A stretch of DNA of 64,000 bases, from positions 372,001-436,000 of the forward strand of contig OZ240214.1 in NCBI GenBank assembly GCA_965197575.1, written 5' to 3'. A program made the translations under genes and the position numbers. The notes beneath the pieces are model-generated. The model saw nothing but the letters and a program-made list of their open reading frames with translations. It made no database searches and was not told the DNA's origin. Below are positions 46,127-55,631 of the stretch, in pieces. Each line of letters begins with the position of its first letter. The stretch's first letter is position 1. Source of the stretch: VXOI01 sp965197575. Lineage in GTDB: Bacteria > Chloroflexota > Dehalococcoidia > Lucifugimonadales > UBA3495.

Positions 46127-47332
46127 TACTGTTTCTATGAAGTCTTGTATATTACGTGAGATTGAGTAGGCTTGGGTATGATCTTCTAGGGAGGCCATAC
46201 CCGAACATGCCTGCCATCAAGTACAAAGTCGAACTGACACCATCCGAACGGTCCGGTCTGATTGAGGTATCCCGCCGGGGCAAGCCGTTAGCCCGCACGC
46301 TAAAGCGGGCCCTTGCGCTGTTGAAAACTGACGAAGGACTCTCAGACCGCGAGGTGGCTGAGGCGGTCTCGATCAGCGCCGCCACGGTTGCCAGAACGCG
46401 GAGACGGTTCGTCGAGGAGGGACTCGAAGCCGCCATCAACGACCGGCCACGGCCAGGCCGGGGGCGCAAGCTGAGCGGCATACAGGAAGCGCACCTCGTC
46501 GCCATCACCTGCAGCAATGCGCCCGAAGGACACACGAACTGGACGCTCCAGCTACTTGCGGACAAGGTGGTGGCGATGGAGTTTGCCGGGAGCATCTCCC
46601 TTGAGACGGTGCGCCAGATACTCAAAAAAACGAACTCAAACCATGGAAGAAGAAAGAGTGGTGCATCCCCAAGGTGAGCGGAGAGTTCGTGGCCCGGATG
46701 GAGGATGTGCTGGACCTGTACCACGAAGACTACGACCCGGAGCATCCCGTGGTGTGTTTCGACGAGACCTCCAGGCAGTTGGTCGAGGACGTGAGGCCGC
46801 CCATCAAAGCCAAGCCCGGACGGGTGGAACGCTACGACTGCGAGTACAGACGAAACGGTACCCGAAACCTGTTCATGTTCTGTGAACCGAAGGGCGGATG
46901 GAGACACGCCGAAGTGACCGGGCGCCGCACTGCGGTGGACTTCGCGCACCAGATGCGCTGGCTGGTTGACCAGGCGCACCCCCACGCCAGGGTGGTCCGG
47001 CTGGTGTTGGACAATCTCAATACGCACAAGTTGGGCTCGCTCTACGAAGCATTTGGAGCGTCCGAAGCGCGTCGTATAGCTAAGCGCTTGGAGTTTCACC
47101 ACACTCCCGTGCATGGAAGCTGGCTGAACATGGCCGAGATCGAGTTGAGCGTCTTCAGCAGACAGTGTCTGAACCGCCGGGTCGGCGATGAAGTGTTGCT
47201 GCGGCAGGAGGTCGCCGCCCTCGAACGCGAGCGCAACGATGCTGGCGCCGTCATAGAGTGGCGGTTCTCTACTCAGGACGCCCGCAGTAAACTCCAACAT
47301 GTCTATCCATCAGGATTACTTTGAAACGGTAC
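46126..47332 (+). mobile_element. IS630-family element, copy B
   Basis: 1207 bp, ends GTACTGTTTC and the complement GTACCGTTTC, TA at 46124-46125 and 47333-47334. It is a direct repeat of copy A, 1249 bases downstream, so the pair could recombine and delete the segment between them. Confidence 0.9.
46207..47324 (+). CDS. IS630 transposase, copy B (two frames, A7 slip site)
   Basis: This has the same organisation as copy A: frame 1 from ATG 46207 (MPAIKYKVELTPSERSGL) to 46677, frame 2 to 47324 with VVCFDETSRQL, VRLVLDNLNTHKLG and HGSWLNMAEIELSVF. The A7 run near 46626 and the continuation NELKPWKKKEW are conserved, which argues for selection on the slip site. Several percent divergence from copy A shows that this is not a recent tandem duplication of it. 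The gene appears intact. Confidence 0.85.
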
Positions 47333-47334
47333 TA

Positions 47335-47659
47335 GTTTCGGAGTTTTCCGTTGCTATTGAGTCCACCAGACTTGACGAAATCAAGAACTTTCACCATTAC
47401 CTTCAATCGGGCACTGTAAGCGACCATAGGTCTGGCCCGGCAGCGAAACCCGTCTGGAAGCGGGCGGCCAGTTACTCCCGTAGCGGATGGAGTTCCGCAG
47501 AAGCCCCCGATGTGTCAGCGGGGGCTTCTGGTTTGTGGAGGCCGGCCGCCAGGCCGGAATGCGGGAAGGCAGCTTGTGCCAGCAGCAGGGCGCGGGATGG
47601 CCACGGTCATGCCATCTCCGGTTCCTGCCCCTAGCCCTCGGCATCCGGTAGCCTACCCT
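47335..47659. other. Intergenic stretch with one strong hairpin
   Basis: No supported gene. At 47498-47530 CAGAAGCCCCC and GGGGGCTTCTG form an 11-bp stem with a loop of about 11 bases. It could end transcription from either side, but no T-run follows. Confidence 0.4.
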
Positions 47660-48010
47660 CAGCTCAGTGGGGATGTAGGTGGGGTTGCCGGTGTCGTCGC
47701 CCAGCTTGCGGCGGACCAGCCAGGGTTCGCCGGTCCTCTCCAGACCCCAGACCCGTTGCAACAGCTGGTCGTGGGTCAACACTCGCCCGGCATGGACCGA
47801 AAGCTCGAAGAGCAACTCGTACTCGGTGGGCGTCAGCCGCACCGGACGCCCTGCCACCGCCACCCGGTGTCCGGGGTAGTCGCGATGGTCAGGTCTCCCA
47901 GCGAGTAGGGTCCGGACGGCTCAGCCAAATGCGGCGCGGCCCGCCTGCGCAGCGCCGCCCTGATCCTTGCCTCAAGCTCCGTCGGCGAGAGCCGCCTTGA
48001 CCGGGCTGCG
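47660..48010 (-). pseudogene. OmpR/KdpE-type response regulator, DNA-binding fragment
   Basis: The frame from about 47863 reads AVAGRPVRLTPTEYELLFEL, GRVLTHDQLLQRVWG and VRRKLGDDTGNPTYIPTELR-VGYRMP: the winged-helix Trans_reg_C domain. Just upstream, in another frame, lies the linker SPTELEARIRAALRRRAAP and PYSLGDLTI, so one frameshift separates them. The receiver domain with its phosphorylated Asp is missing. It is a remnant of a two-component regulator. Confidence 0.65.
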
Positions 48011-48454
48011 GACGGCCGCGGTTTGCGCCGTCATGCGACCGGCTGATTCATGACCGGATTCGACCTCTCCGGGCCGTCCGCGCCATATACCGTCCGGGAG
48101 CAATACTGTATAAATCTTCATATAGACAAAGGGTTGATTCTTATACATCTCATATGGCACGGGGTTTAGAATGGACGGGGTTCTTTACACCATAGCGACC
48201 TTCTTGGCAGAGTGGCTTTTCTTTAGAGGAAAAAGCGCGAACGCCGAAAACCTTCGATGAACGCGGCCTATCAGACGGCCGGTTGGATCCCATGCCTGGG
48301 ACCCTTACCGAGGAAAAGGCAGACCGTAAGGGAGACAACTGAACCCACATTTCCCAGATGAGCTATCTTCAATGATGTCCTCTTATTTGGGCGATTTGGC
48401 CGGGTTGCGCGGCTATACTGAAACATACCCTTGGGCATGATAGGGGAGGGCTCT
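48011..48454. other. Intergenic stretch upstream of the TRAP-type lipoprotein
   Basis: No supported gene. It is unusually AT-rich around 48090-48150 for this window, with TATAAATCTTCATATAGA-like tracts, and may hold promoters. GGGGAGGG at 48443-48450 is the ribosome-binding site of the next gene. Confidence 0.35.
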
Positions 48455-49231
48455 ATGCGGCATTCAACACCGGTGCGACGTTGGAACGTCCTGCTGATTC
48501 CTTCAGCGGCCTTAGCCGTTGCCCTGCTGCTCGTCTTGGCGGCCTGCGGCGGGGAGGAGGAAGCCGCGCCGGAGGCCACGGTGGTCCCCGCGGCGACCGC
48601 CGCGAGCGTTTCGCCAACGGCGACGACGGCTGCGCCGGCCGCTATGCCGTCCCCCACTGCGGCCCCGGGGCCGACCGCCGCGGCTACCAGTGCTCCGGCG
48701 CCTGCGTCCGCCCCGGCAACCGCGCAACCCGCGCCGACCCAACCCCCGGCTCCGGCCCCGACGGAGGCTCCGGAGCATACGCCCGAACCGCCCAACCCGC
48801 TGGCGGTCTATGCAGCCGAGCACGCCAACGGGCCCGGCGCGATCTTCGTGGGTGACCCTACTCAGCTAATCGGCCCGCCGCCCCACGAGGGCCTGACGTT
48901 CCAGTTCCCGGCGGAGATATACACTCAGGTGGCCGGGTTGGGGCTGATGGGATCCCCGCAGTTGCGGGTCCCCAGCCATATGTTCATCTACACCAGCGAC
49001 TACTATCAGGGACTGATCCAGAAGGCCAGGCTGACCAACCCGACCGAATTGGTCTCCTCCGGCGAGGACATCGAGATCCAGCATGTCTGCCTCGCCCGCA
49101 CCCTGCCCACGTGCGTCCTCATCCAGGCCTACTGGGCGCCCAATCTGGCCAAGCGCACCAACGGCCAGGTCAAGCTCTCGGTGATCTCCTTGGCCGAGTT
49201 GGGGCTGTCCGGGCCGGACACCCTGGATTAG
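48455..49231 (+). pseudogene. TRAP-type (DctP-like) solute-binding lipoprotein, N-terminal part up to an in-frame TAG
   Basis: From ATG 48455 the signal peptide MRHSTPVRRWNVLLIPSAAL runs into the lipobox LAACGGEE, then a Pro/Ala/Thr linker to about residue 110. The binding domain begins LTFQFPAEIYTQVAGLGLMG, and SGPDTLD precedes TAG at 49229-49231. The same frame continues VGDGTLEMVNIFTGYVAG. Relatives normally have Gln there, so CAG to TAG is likely. In a working system this lipoprotein would deliver a carboxylate-type ligand to a TRAP permease; no permease genes are in the window. Confidence 0.7.
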
Positions 49232-49252
49232 GTTGGCGACGGCACCCTGGAA

Positions 49253-50083
49253 ATGGTGAACATCTTCACTGGCTATGTCGCCGGCGCCGTGCCCGCCCTG
49301 GAGGTCCAGTCCCTTTGGGGCACGGCTCCCGACTGGGAGACCTCTTACCTTACGCTCACCGCGCTGTCCGACGACGTAGACCGGATAATTCAGGACGAAA
49401 CCGACGGCAGCCTGGTGGTCAACCGCAACTGGTTCGCTGGCGCCGACCAGTGGTTCTACGGGGACAAGCCCCTTCAGGGCGTGGCGGACTTCGACGGTCT
49501 GAAGGTCCGCACCAACTCGGCTGCTATGAGCGACTTCATCACCGGGATGGGCAGCGAAGCGGTCTTCATCGAACTGGCCGAACTTTACACTTCCCTGGAC
49601 CGCGGGTTCGTCGACGCCGCCGTTTACGGCGCCCTGTTGGCGATTCCGGCCCGGCTCCACGAAGTGTCCGGCTATATGGCCGGGCCGGTTATCGGTTTCG
49701 GGTACACCAACAACGTCATCAACAAGGACGTTTGGAACGAGATACCGGAAGACCTGCAACAGATCATCATCGAGGAAGGCGCGAAGACCGAACTGGAGGG
49801 GCTGCGCCTGGCTCCCTTCCAGAATGTAGCGTCGGTGCAGATCAACGTGCAGTTAGGCATACAGCCGGCGCCGTTCTCCGAGGAGACAATGCGGCACATC
49901 CAGGCCGTGGTGGTGCCGGAGCACGTCATCCCCGGCTGGCTGCGGCGTCTGGGCTATCCGGAGAAGAACGCGGAGATCGTGGCGGTCTTCAACGAGAAGG
50001 TCACCCCATACACCGGGATCTTGATAAACGAGGACGGGACGGTCAGCCGGGCGCCGATTACGAAGGGCTCACGGGCCGAGTAG
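49253..50083 (+). CDS. DctP-like lipoprotein, C-terminal part in the same frame
   Basis: 276 residues continue the ligand-binding domain: MVNIFTGYVAGAVPALEVQS, the helix-linked segment LQGVADFDGLKVRTNSAAMS (family position of the ligand-contacting Arg), EAVFIELAELYTSLDRGFVD, then the long bridging helix (EEGAKTELEGLRLAPF). The fold is otherwise complete to PITKGSRAE. It has no signal peptide of its own, so it is useful only if the upstream TAG is read through. Confidence 0.7.
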   Translation: MVNIFTGYVAGAVPALEVQSLWGTAPDWETSYLTLTALSDDVDRIIQDETDGSLVVNRNWFAGADQWFYGDKPLQGVADFDGLKVRTNSAAMSDFITGMGSEAVFIELAELYTSLDRGFVDAAVYGALLAIPARLHEVSGYMAGPVIGFGYTNNVINKDVWNEIPEDLQQIIIEEGAKTELEGLRLAPFQNVASVQINVQLGIQPAPFSEETMRHIQAVVVPEHVIPGWLRRLGYPEKNAEIVAVFNEKVTPYTGILINEDGTVSRAPITKGSRAE

Positions 50084-50131
50084 CTCTGGGAGCCGGACAA
50101 GCTCCCTCCGGCGTTCGCCAAGCCGGGGGCG

Positions 50132-50600
50132 TCAGGGCGAATGTTCCGCCCACCGGGCCAGGGCCTTTTCCGGCGCGGTGATTTCCTGGACCGACGTGTA
50201 GTAGTAGTCCTGCCAGCCCTCTTCGGGCAGCCCGGTAAACAGCATCAGGTTCAGGGGATACTGCTCGCTGTCGGTGGCGCGGCGGAAGTCGTCGCGGAAC
50301 AGGAACGTCGGCTTCTTCAGGGCGATGGCCATGCCCAGCTCGACCATCACCCCCTCGTCGGGCGGGACGCCGTTGACTATGGCGAAGGTGGCGTCCGACT
50401 CCGCCACGTCGCGAAGGTCCTTCTGGCCGATGCGGTACGCCCAGCCAGTCCGCAGGAGGTCCGCTTGGTTGTTACGGGCGAAGGGCTCCCAGACCTCCAG
50501 TCCCAACAACTCCAGCGGCCGCCACGATGGGCGGCAGCAACGCCGCCTTCTGCTGGGCGGAAAACCCGTACGGGTTGGCAAGGTCGGGTCGATTTCGGTA
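50132..50600 (-). pseudogene. Nucleoside 2-deoxyribosyltransferase family protein, N-terminal frameshift
   Basis: The main frame (to 50132) has LGLEVWEPFARNNQADL, LRDVAESDATFAIVNGVPPD and DEGVMVELGMAIALKKPTFL, with the catalytic Glu of the family in the last motif. The conserved opening LANPYGFSAQQKAALLPPIV lies in another frame ending near 50515, so one base is lost or gained there. About 150 residues when joined, normal size. The enzyme cleaves or exchanges the base of deoxynucleosides; some relatives act in nucleotide-based immunity, but nothing here shows that. Confidence 0.7.
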
Positions 50601-51139
50601 GGGGGCAGGATCGTACGCTAAGGGGAATGACGCCGGTTGAGTGTGCGATAGACGGTTGGTCTTGAGACGGAGAAGAGCTCGGCGAGGTCGCTGATGGAAT
50701 ACTCGCCCTTGGCATGCATGCGGCAGAGTTCCCGCTGCTGTCTGTCGGAAAGTTTGGGCTGCTTGCCGCGCAATTCCCCCCGGCGCGGGCGATGGCCATG
50801 CCCTCGCGGGTGCGCATGCGGATGAGATCGACTTCGAACTCGGCAAAGGTGGCGAGAATATTGAAGAACATCTTTCCCATCGGACCGCCCGGGTCGTAGA
50901 GCGCCCGGCCGAGGGCCAGTTTCACGTCTCGTTCCCGAAGCCGATCGGCGCTGGAATACCGCCCATATCGGCGAAACGGTCAGACAGCGGAAACACGCCA
51001 GGCTGATGGCCAAGCCCGAGTTCCTGGCCCACATCTCACCCCTTGGGTGGGCCCACATCCTGCTCACCGGCGAATACCGGTGACCGAAACGCCGATAGCG
51101 GACTTAGCGTACGATTCTGCCCCCTACCCGAATCGACCC
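50590..51139 (-). mobile_element. Inverted-repeat-flanked segment with a resolvase fragment
   Basis: About 30 bases are repeated in inverse orientation at 50590-50626 and 51102-51139 (GCGTACGAT-CTGCCCCCTAC core). Between them a serine recombinase C-terminus is readable in two frames (50925-50633): GRALYDPGGPMGKMFFNILA, EFEVDLIRMRTREGMAIARA, then QPKLSDRQQRELCRMHAKGE and SISDLAELFSVSRPTVYRTL. The catalytic N-terminus is missing. The left repeat truncates the deoxyribosyltransferase leader and the right one truncates cas3. Confidence 0.5.
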
Positions 51140-52359
51140 GTTGAAGGGCTTGATGGTCTCGAATGCCGGCTGGGTCGCGGTGGACAGCACGACGCTCGCC
51201 CCGTAGTTCCCGGTCAATTCCTCAGCATATCCAGAATCGGCTCCAGAAGTTTCGGGGGCAGGGTCTGCGCCTCGTCCAGGATGATCACGCTCTGGGCCAG
51301 GCGGTGCAGTTTGCGGGTGGAGCTGGTCCTGTTGGAGAAGAGGCTGTGGAAGAGTTGCACCGTGGTCGTGACAACCGCCGGGGCGTCCCAGTTTTCAGCG
51401 GCCAGCCTCGACCACACCTGGCCGTGCTCATATTCTTCATCTTCGTTCATATCGGCCATGGAGTGGTGCTCCAGCACCACGGACGGCTCCGCGTTCGCGT
51501 CCTGCTCCAGAAATTCCCGGTAGACCTCTGCCGTTTGCTGCGTGATGGACATGAACGGAGCGGCCGTTACTATCCGCCTCAGCCCATGCGCCGAGGCGTG
51601 GCGCAATGCGAAGCCCAAGGCCCACAGGGTTTTGCCGCCGCCGGTGGGGACGGTCAGCCGGAACACCCCAGGCGGCCTTTCAGCCGCGGCCAGGCAGGCG
51701 TCGTATACCTCGGACCGGACGGCGTTGACCGGCCCGGAGGCGCCCCTGACGCTCTCGCGGTGGCTAGCCTGGAACCGTCCCCAGAGCTGGCCCATATCGG
51801 GGCCGGAACTGCGAAGCGCAGCTCGCCCCGGATTGAAATGCCGCTCGGTGTCCAGGAAGTCGGCGTCCACCAAGGCGGAAAAGACCATGCGAAGCCACAG
51901 TTCGGCCTTGACCGGATCGCGCTTCACGAAGTCCGGAAAATCCACCGGATGATGGGGTTCCAGTTCAGGAATCAGCCGGCGGCCCGCTTCCAGCGCTTGG
52001 GTTGCGGCTCCGGTTGCTCCCTTCTCGGCTGCCCATCCTTTCAAGTCCTGCATCGCCCCGAGCCCGCCGTGATGTCCCTGTACCAGCAGTCCGCCCGGAC
52101 CCAGATGTTGACAGGCCAGCCGGGTCCCGGCGCCCTTGTGGTCGGGACCTCGCGGTCTGCCGCCGGAGAGGCACCTTTGAGATTCAGGATCGAATTTGCC
52201 CAGGTCATGCCAGAGCCCGGCGTAGTGGGCGGCTTCGCCCCCACCGAAGGGACTGCTGAACTCCCGGGCCAGTTCGGCCACCGCCCGGAGGTGTTCCACC
52301 AAGCCGTGCCGCTGACCCTCGCCGTTGGCTGAGTGCGCATGGTAGTCAGGCATCGTCAA
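51110..52359 (-). pseudogene. cas3: CRISPR-associated helicase/nuclease Cas3, frameshifted and truncated
   Basis: The frame 52359-51214 gives 381 residues. The HD nuclease has HDLGKFDP at 51-58, GHHGGL at 95-100 and LVDADFLDTE at 163-172. Helicase Walker A is TVPTGGGKTL near 236-245, motif Ic region VVTTTVQLFHSLF, and DEAQ at 362-365. It stops at MLRN, but skipping one base yields ELTGNYGASVVLSTATQPAF, helicase motif III, up to the repeat at 51139 where homology ends. The second RecA domain and C-terminus are missing. No other cas genes are in the window. The lesion would abolish interference. Confidence 0.85.
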
Positions 52360-52462
52360 CTCCCGGAGATTGTTTATGGGGCGTGTATGCCGGGGCCTTC
52401 AATTTTTGCTTGAGCGCCGCCCGGGTGTTGAAGTTACGCATCCTCTCCCCACAGGAGAGGGG

Positions 52463-53500
52463 TTACGGGACATCCCCGTGGTCCGGCGGAGGTTTCGAGT
52501 CCGGATTTACAGGGTTGAGGTTATCTCGGCGGTGCCGGTTTCGAACTGTTTGTTCAGCCTCGGCGATTTGCTCTCGGATGTTCAACAGGCGTGGACCGGT
52601 GGGACTTATGTAGGGATTGAGCGGGCGCCGGCTGATCAGGACATGGACTTCGTCTGATCCGAGAGGGACGACGAATTGGGCCGGTTCGTTCTCTGCTGCC
52701 GACATGGCTCCGAGGACTATCCTACCCAATTTCCGTTGGAGTTCCAGGTTCATGGCCACCTCCGCGTCCTGCATGTCCATGAGGTGATGGCGCTTGGATA
52801 CTTCCATGGACTCCTCGCAGGTCCAGGAACATTGCTCCGCGACAATCATGTTTCCGCTTCTGGGGAATGTTGGCTCAGAGAGTTTGGGTGGTGAACCGCG
52901 GAAGCTGGCGAACTGGATATTACCGTCCCGGTCTTTCATAACGTCCAGTCTTGACCAGGTGGAATCTCCGCTGTCACTCCTTCGCATCAGCTCGTCCGAG
53001 ACCTGCTCCAAGAAGCGCATCTGCTGCTTTTCCTCTTCCGGCAGGGTTGGGTCGAAGTCCCACCAGGGTTGGGATGGTATCAGTCCTGGGGTGATTGTTT
53101 TCCGGTCTGGCGCCAGGATGGTGAAGATTGGTATACCGAGTTCTCTGGCGACTTTCATGGCGTTCCTGGGCCGGCTGGAACGGACAATTTCAATGAATGC
53201 CATCGGTTCCCGGTGGGTGTTCAGGACGGTCAGGTCCGGGCAGCAGCGCCCGCTGTTGGGGGCCGACTGGTACTTTTCCATTTCCACGGAACCTGCTCCG
53301 CGCAGCAGGTCGTACTTATGTGGGTGCATTTGCTCGCAGGTCCAGATGATCTGCTGGGACGGATCGTATTGGTGTCCCTTGTGAACCGGGAGGTGGTCCT
53401 TGGGATCTTCTCCGATTCCGCATCCGGTGCACCCATTCAGCTTGCGTTCGAGGTGGTTGAAGAGGTCGCGTTTCCAATGCTCGTGTTGTTCAGACGGCAT
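52463..53500 (-). CDS. Hypothetical CoiA/PD-(D/E)XK-like protein
   Basis: 345 residues from ATG 53500 (MPSEQHEHWKRDLFNHLERK); the frame is open to 53581. The N-terminus has CTGCGIG and several His/Cys (H-x2-H, WTCEQMHPHKYD), suggesting a small metal site. Next comes CCPDLTVLN and, 12 residues on, MAFIEIVRSSRPRNA: an Asp-Glu pair spaced as in PD-(D/E)XK nucleases, with Val at the usual Lys/Gln position. This resembles competence-protein CoiA-like nucleases. The middle part repeats acidic helices. The frame is intact; it is the gene next to cas3 on the same strand, about 100 bases away. Confidence 0.45.
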   Translation of the reverse strand: MPSEQHEHWKRDLFNHLERKLNGCTGCGIGEDPKDHLPVHKGHQYDPSQQIIWTCEQMHPHKYDLLRGAGSVEMEKYQSAPNSGRCCPDLTVLNTHREPMAFIEIVRSSRPRNAMKVARELGIPIFTILAPDRKTITPGLIPSQPWWDFDPTLPEEEKQQMRFLEQVSDELMRRSDSGDSTWSRLDVMKDRDGNIQFASFRGSPPKLSEPTFPRSGNMIVAEQCSWTCEESMEVSKRHHLMDMQDAEVAMNLELQRKLGRIVLGAMSAAENEPAQFVVPLGSDEVHVLISRRPLNPYISPTGPRLLNIREQIAEAEQTVRNRHRRDNLNPVNPDSKPPPDHGDVP

Positions 53501-53707
53501 TGAGTTCTGTTCCTTTGCCCAAGTCGCAGTTGCGGCGCCTGTGTGGCACCTGGCACGGCTCGGGTCGGTTGGCGTCAGCAAGGGTCAACGGTGGGTGGCC
53601 GTAGCGCCTGGGTCCCACGGATGGGCGTGAGCGGCCTTCGCAATACTTCCGGCAACTGTGGTCAGTGGAGATTGCGGTCGAGTTGCGGGGACGTTCTGGG
53701 TCAGGGT

Positions 53708-54026
53708 AAGGCGGGGGGGTTGAGTTCAAAACGGGCTGGGGACTGGGCCATGACCCGGCAGCGGACCTTTCGTTCGTAGTCGCTGCCTTCGAGGTTTTCG
53801 AGGCGGCCGTCCATCCGATTGAGCCGCTGGTTGGTTTCGGTCTGGGCTGTTTCCAGCCGTTCCAGGCGTTCGTTGACCAGCCGAGTTTTCTTCTGGGTGA
53901 GCTGGACGAACTCGGCGAAGCGGCCGGGCCGCTCCTGTCCAAGCCCATCGGCTTGGACTGCCTCTCGCCACGGGGGGTTGTCGCGATGGTATGGGCGAAG
54001 CCGTCGATTTTGTTGATGGTGGCCAT
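53708..54026 (-). pseudogene. Coiled-coil nuclease-family protein, N-terminal fragment
   Basis: The start MATINKIDGF is in one frame; the continuation RDNPPWREAVQADGLGQER, FAEFVQLTQKKTRLVNERLE and ETNQRLNRMDGRLENLEGSD-YERKV is in another. The order (short N-terminus, heptad coil, DYER) is that of a family whose C-terminal half is a PD-(D/E)XK-like domain. Here that half is absent and the frame stops at 53708. The intact gene upstream at 54111-54800 has the same layout, so the pair may have arisen by duplication or successive acquisition. Confidence 0.5.
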
Positions 54027-54110
54027 GGTTGGATCATACGGTTCCGCCGGGGTTCGGCCATCGGTTCAGGCGGAGTTGGCCGATCCCTCCATCATCGTGG
54101 CTCAGGCGGC

Positions 54111-54800
54111 TCAGGCCGGTTCGAGGTGTCTGCGCTCTGTTTCGTACCAGGTGACGTCCCCTTGGCTGATGGCCGCCTCCGCTTCCGGTGTCAGTCGCAG
54201 TGCGGCCACCAAGGCATGGGCCGGCTGGCCGGTGAACCGCGTCATATACCGGGCGTTGCGCAGGGCGCGGCGGGTGTCGTCTTCCCCGCCGGTGAACGAC
54301 GCCTCGACGGCAATGTAGTGGACCTCGCCGGTGTCGCGGTGGCTGGCCCGGAGTACGATGTCGGCGTTCTCGAAGCTCTTCAGGTCCTCCGGCGTGATGC
54401 CGGTGGTGTCGTTGTTGGCTGTGAAGCCGTAGAGGTCGTCGTCGTTCAGTTGTTCCTGCAGCCGGCAGTTGACGATGCGGGCAATGCGGCGAACGGCGCG
54501 TTGGGCCGCGTCGCGGGCGTGGGCGCCTCTGATGGGGGCCAGGTCCGTTGTGATTTGTCGTGCCTCTTCCTGGAGCCGGTCGACCTTGGCCGGCAGTTCC
54601 GCCAGCTTGCTTAAGTCCTCTTGGAGCTTGTCGACCTTGGCTGGAAGTTCTGTCAGCCGGTCGACCTTGGCCGGCAGCAGCAGGAAGTCGTCAGTGAGCA
54701 GCGCCCGCAGCAGCAGTGTCCTGGCTTCGGGATTGGCGTTCAGCTCTCCGATCATTCTGGCGACCAGGCTATCCGGGGGCACTCCTTCCTGGGTGGTCAT
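54111..54800 (-). CDS. Coiled-coil protein with PD-(D/E)XK-like C-terminal domain
   Basis: 229 residues from ATG 54800 (MTTQEGVPPDSLVARMIGEL). A strict repeat LPAKVDRL / LPAKVDKL / LPAKVDRL at about residues 43-75 forms a coil. After the Arg-rich AQRAVRRIARIVN segment, the C-terminal domain shows ENADIVLRASHRDTGEVHYI followed by AVEASFTGGEDDTRRALRNA: Asp and Glu spaced as in the nuclease-like fold, with Ser at the usual Lys position. Then YMTRFTGQPAHALVAALRLT. The family is common in Chloroflexota and cyanobacteria and uncharacterised. Confidence 0.6.
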   Translation of the reverse strand: MTTQEGVPPDSLVARMIGELNANPEARTLLLRALLTDDFLLLPAKVDRLTELPAKVDKLQEDLSKLAELPAKVDRLQEEARQITTDLAPIRGAHARDAAQRAVRRIARIVNCRLQEQLNDDDLYGFTANNDTTGITPEDLKSFENADIVLRASHRDTGEVHYIAVEASFTGGEDDTRRALRNARYMTRFTGQPAHALVAALRLTPEAEAAISQGDVTWYETERRHLEPA

Positions 54801-55631
54801 ATTTCCGTTCCTGCTTGTTTATGCTGGGTGTTGTCGGCGAAGACCTGGAGGAAGCAGTGGATGTTATTGCTCCTGGCCCGTGGTTGGATTATACCCTGCT
54901 GCCGGGGGTGAACTGCCGGTTGGGGCGGAACTGTCGGATCACCGGCCTCATCTCTGGTCGAGGGTGTGAGCCGCGTGGCACTTCATCACCATACCATGCC
55001 CTCTCGTCCGCCGAGAATCCGCACCGCCTGGGTCCGGCGCCGGTAGCACTCCGGCAGCCGCCGGTAGTACGGCTCGCCTTCCATCTGCCGGATCCGGCGC
55101 TCCCGGTGGAGGAGCTGACAGGGGTAGGTAAAAGCGAGACTATAGCTACGGACCGGACCGGCCATCTCTTGATTCCGGCGTAGGCCCGAATGATGGAATG
55201 GGCCCGATAGTAAGCTCTTGGGGGAGATTCTGTATCTGAGCAAGCCTGACCTACCGAATGAACTCACGTTTACCAGAGGGAGTCGCAAATGAAATACCTA
55301 CCCCTGTCAGCGGTGGAGGAGCCAGATATGGAGGTGGTTTTCCTTGGCCGACGTCATGGTGCTGCTATGTCCATCATCGCGCTGTGGTTCATCGTGTCTA
55401 ATACAGAACAAAACGAAATGCAAACCCATCTGGATAGCGGAGGCGGCCACGTCAGGGCTGTTCGCCGTCCGTCCCAGTGGATGGAAGACTTGACCGGATT
55501 GGGATCGTGATGCTTCGGGGGCTGTCGCCGGAGCCTTTGGCCGTTCGCCGGCAGGGTCTTGGGAGCGTACCTGGGAAGCATCAGACCGTTTGGACATGCT
55601 CCGTGCAGAGGCTGCAATGTCCACCCAACCC
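54801..55631. other. Long stretch without a recognisable gene
   Basis: The minus-strand frame 54986-55288 contains ERRIRQMEGEPYYRRLPECY, which looks coding over about 45 residues but matches nothing I know and has an unlikely N-terminus; it may be a fragment. The plus-strand frame 55289-55510 (MKYLPLSAVEEPDMEVVFLG) has GAGGGAGTCG upstream but no family resemblance. I call neither. Confidence 0.35.

Noticed and set aside
54986..55288. 100-residue minus-strand frame with ERRIRQMEGEPYYRRLPECY
   Set aside because: Only the last half looks coding, with no start signal and no family I recognise; described in the gap entry and not called as a gene.
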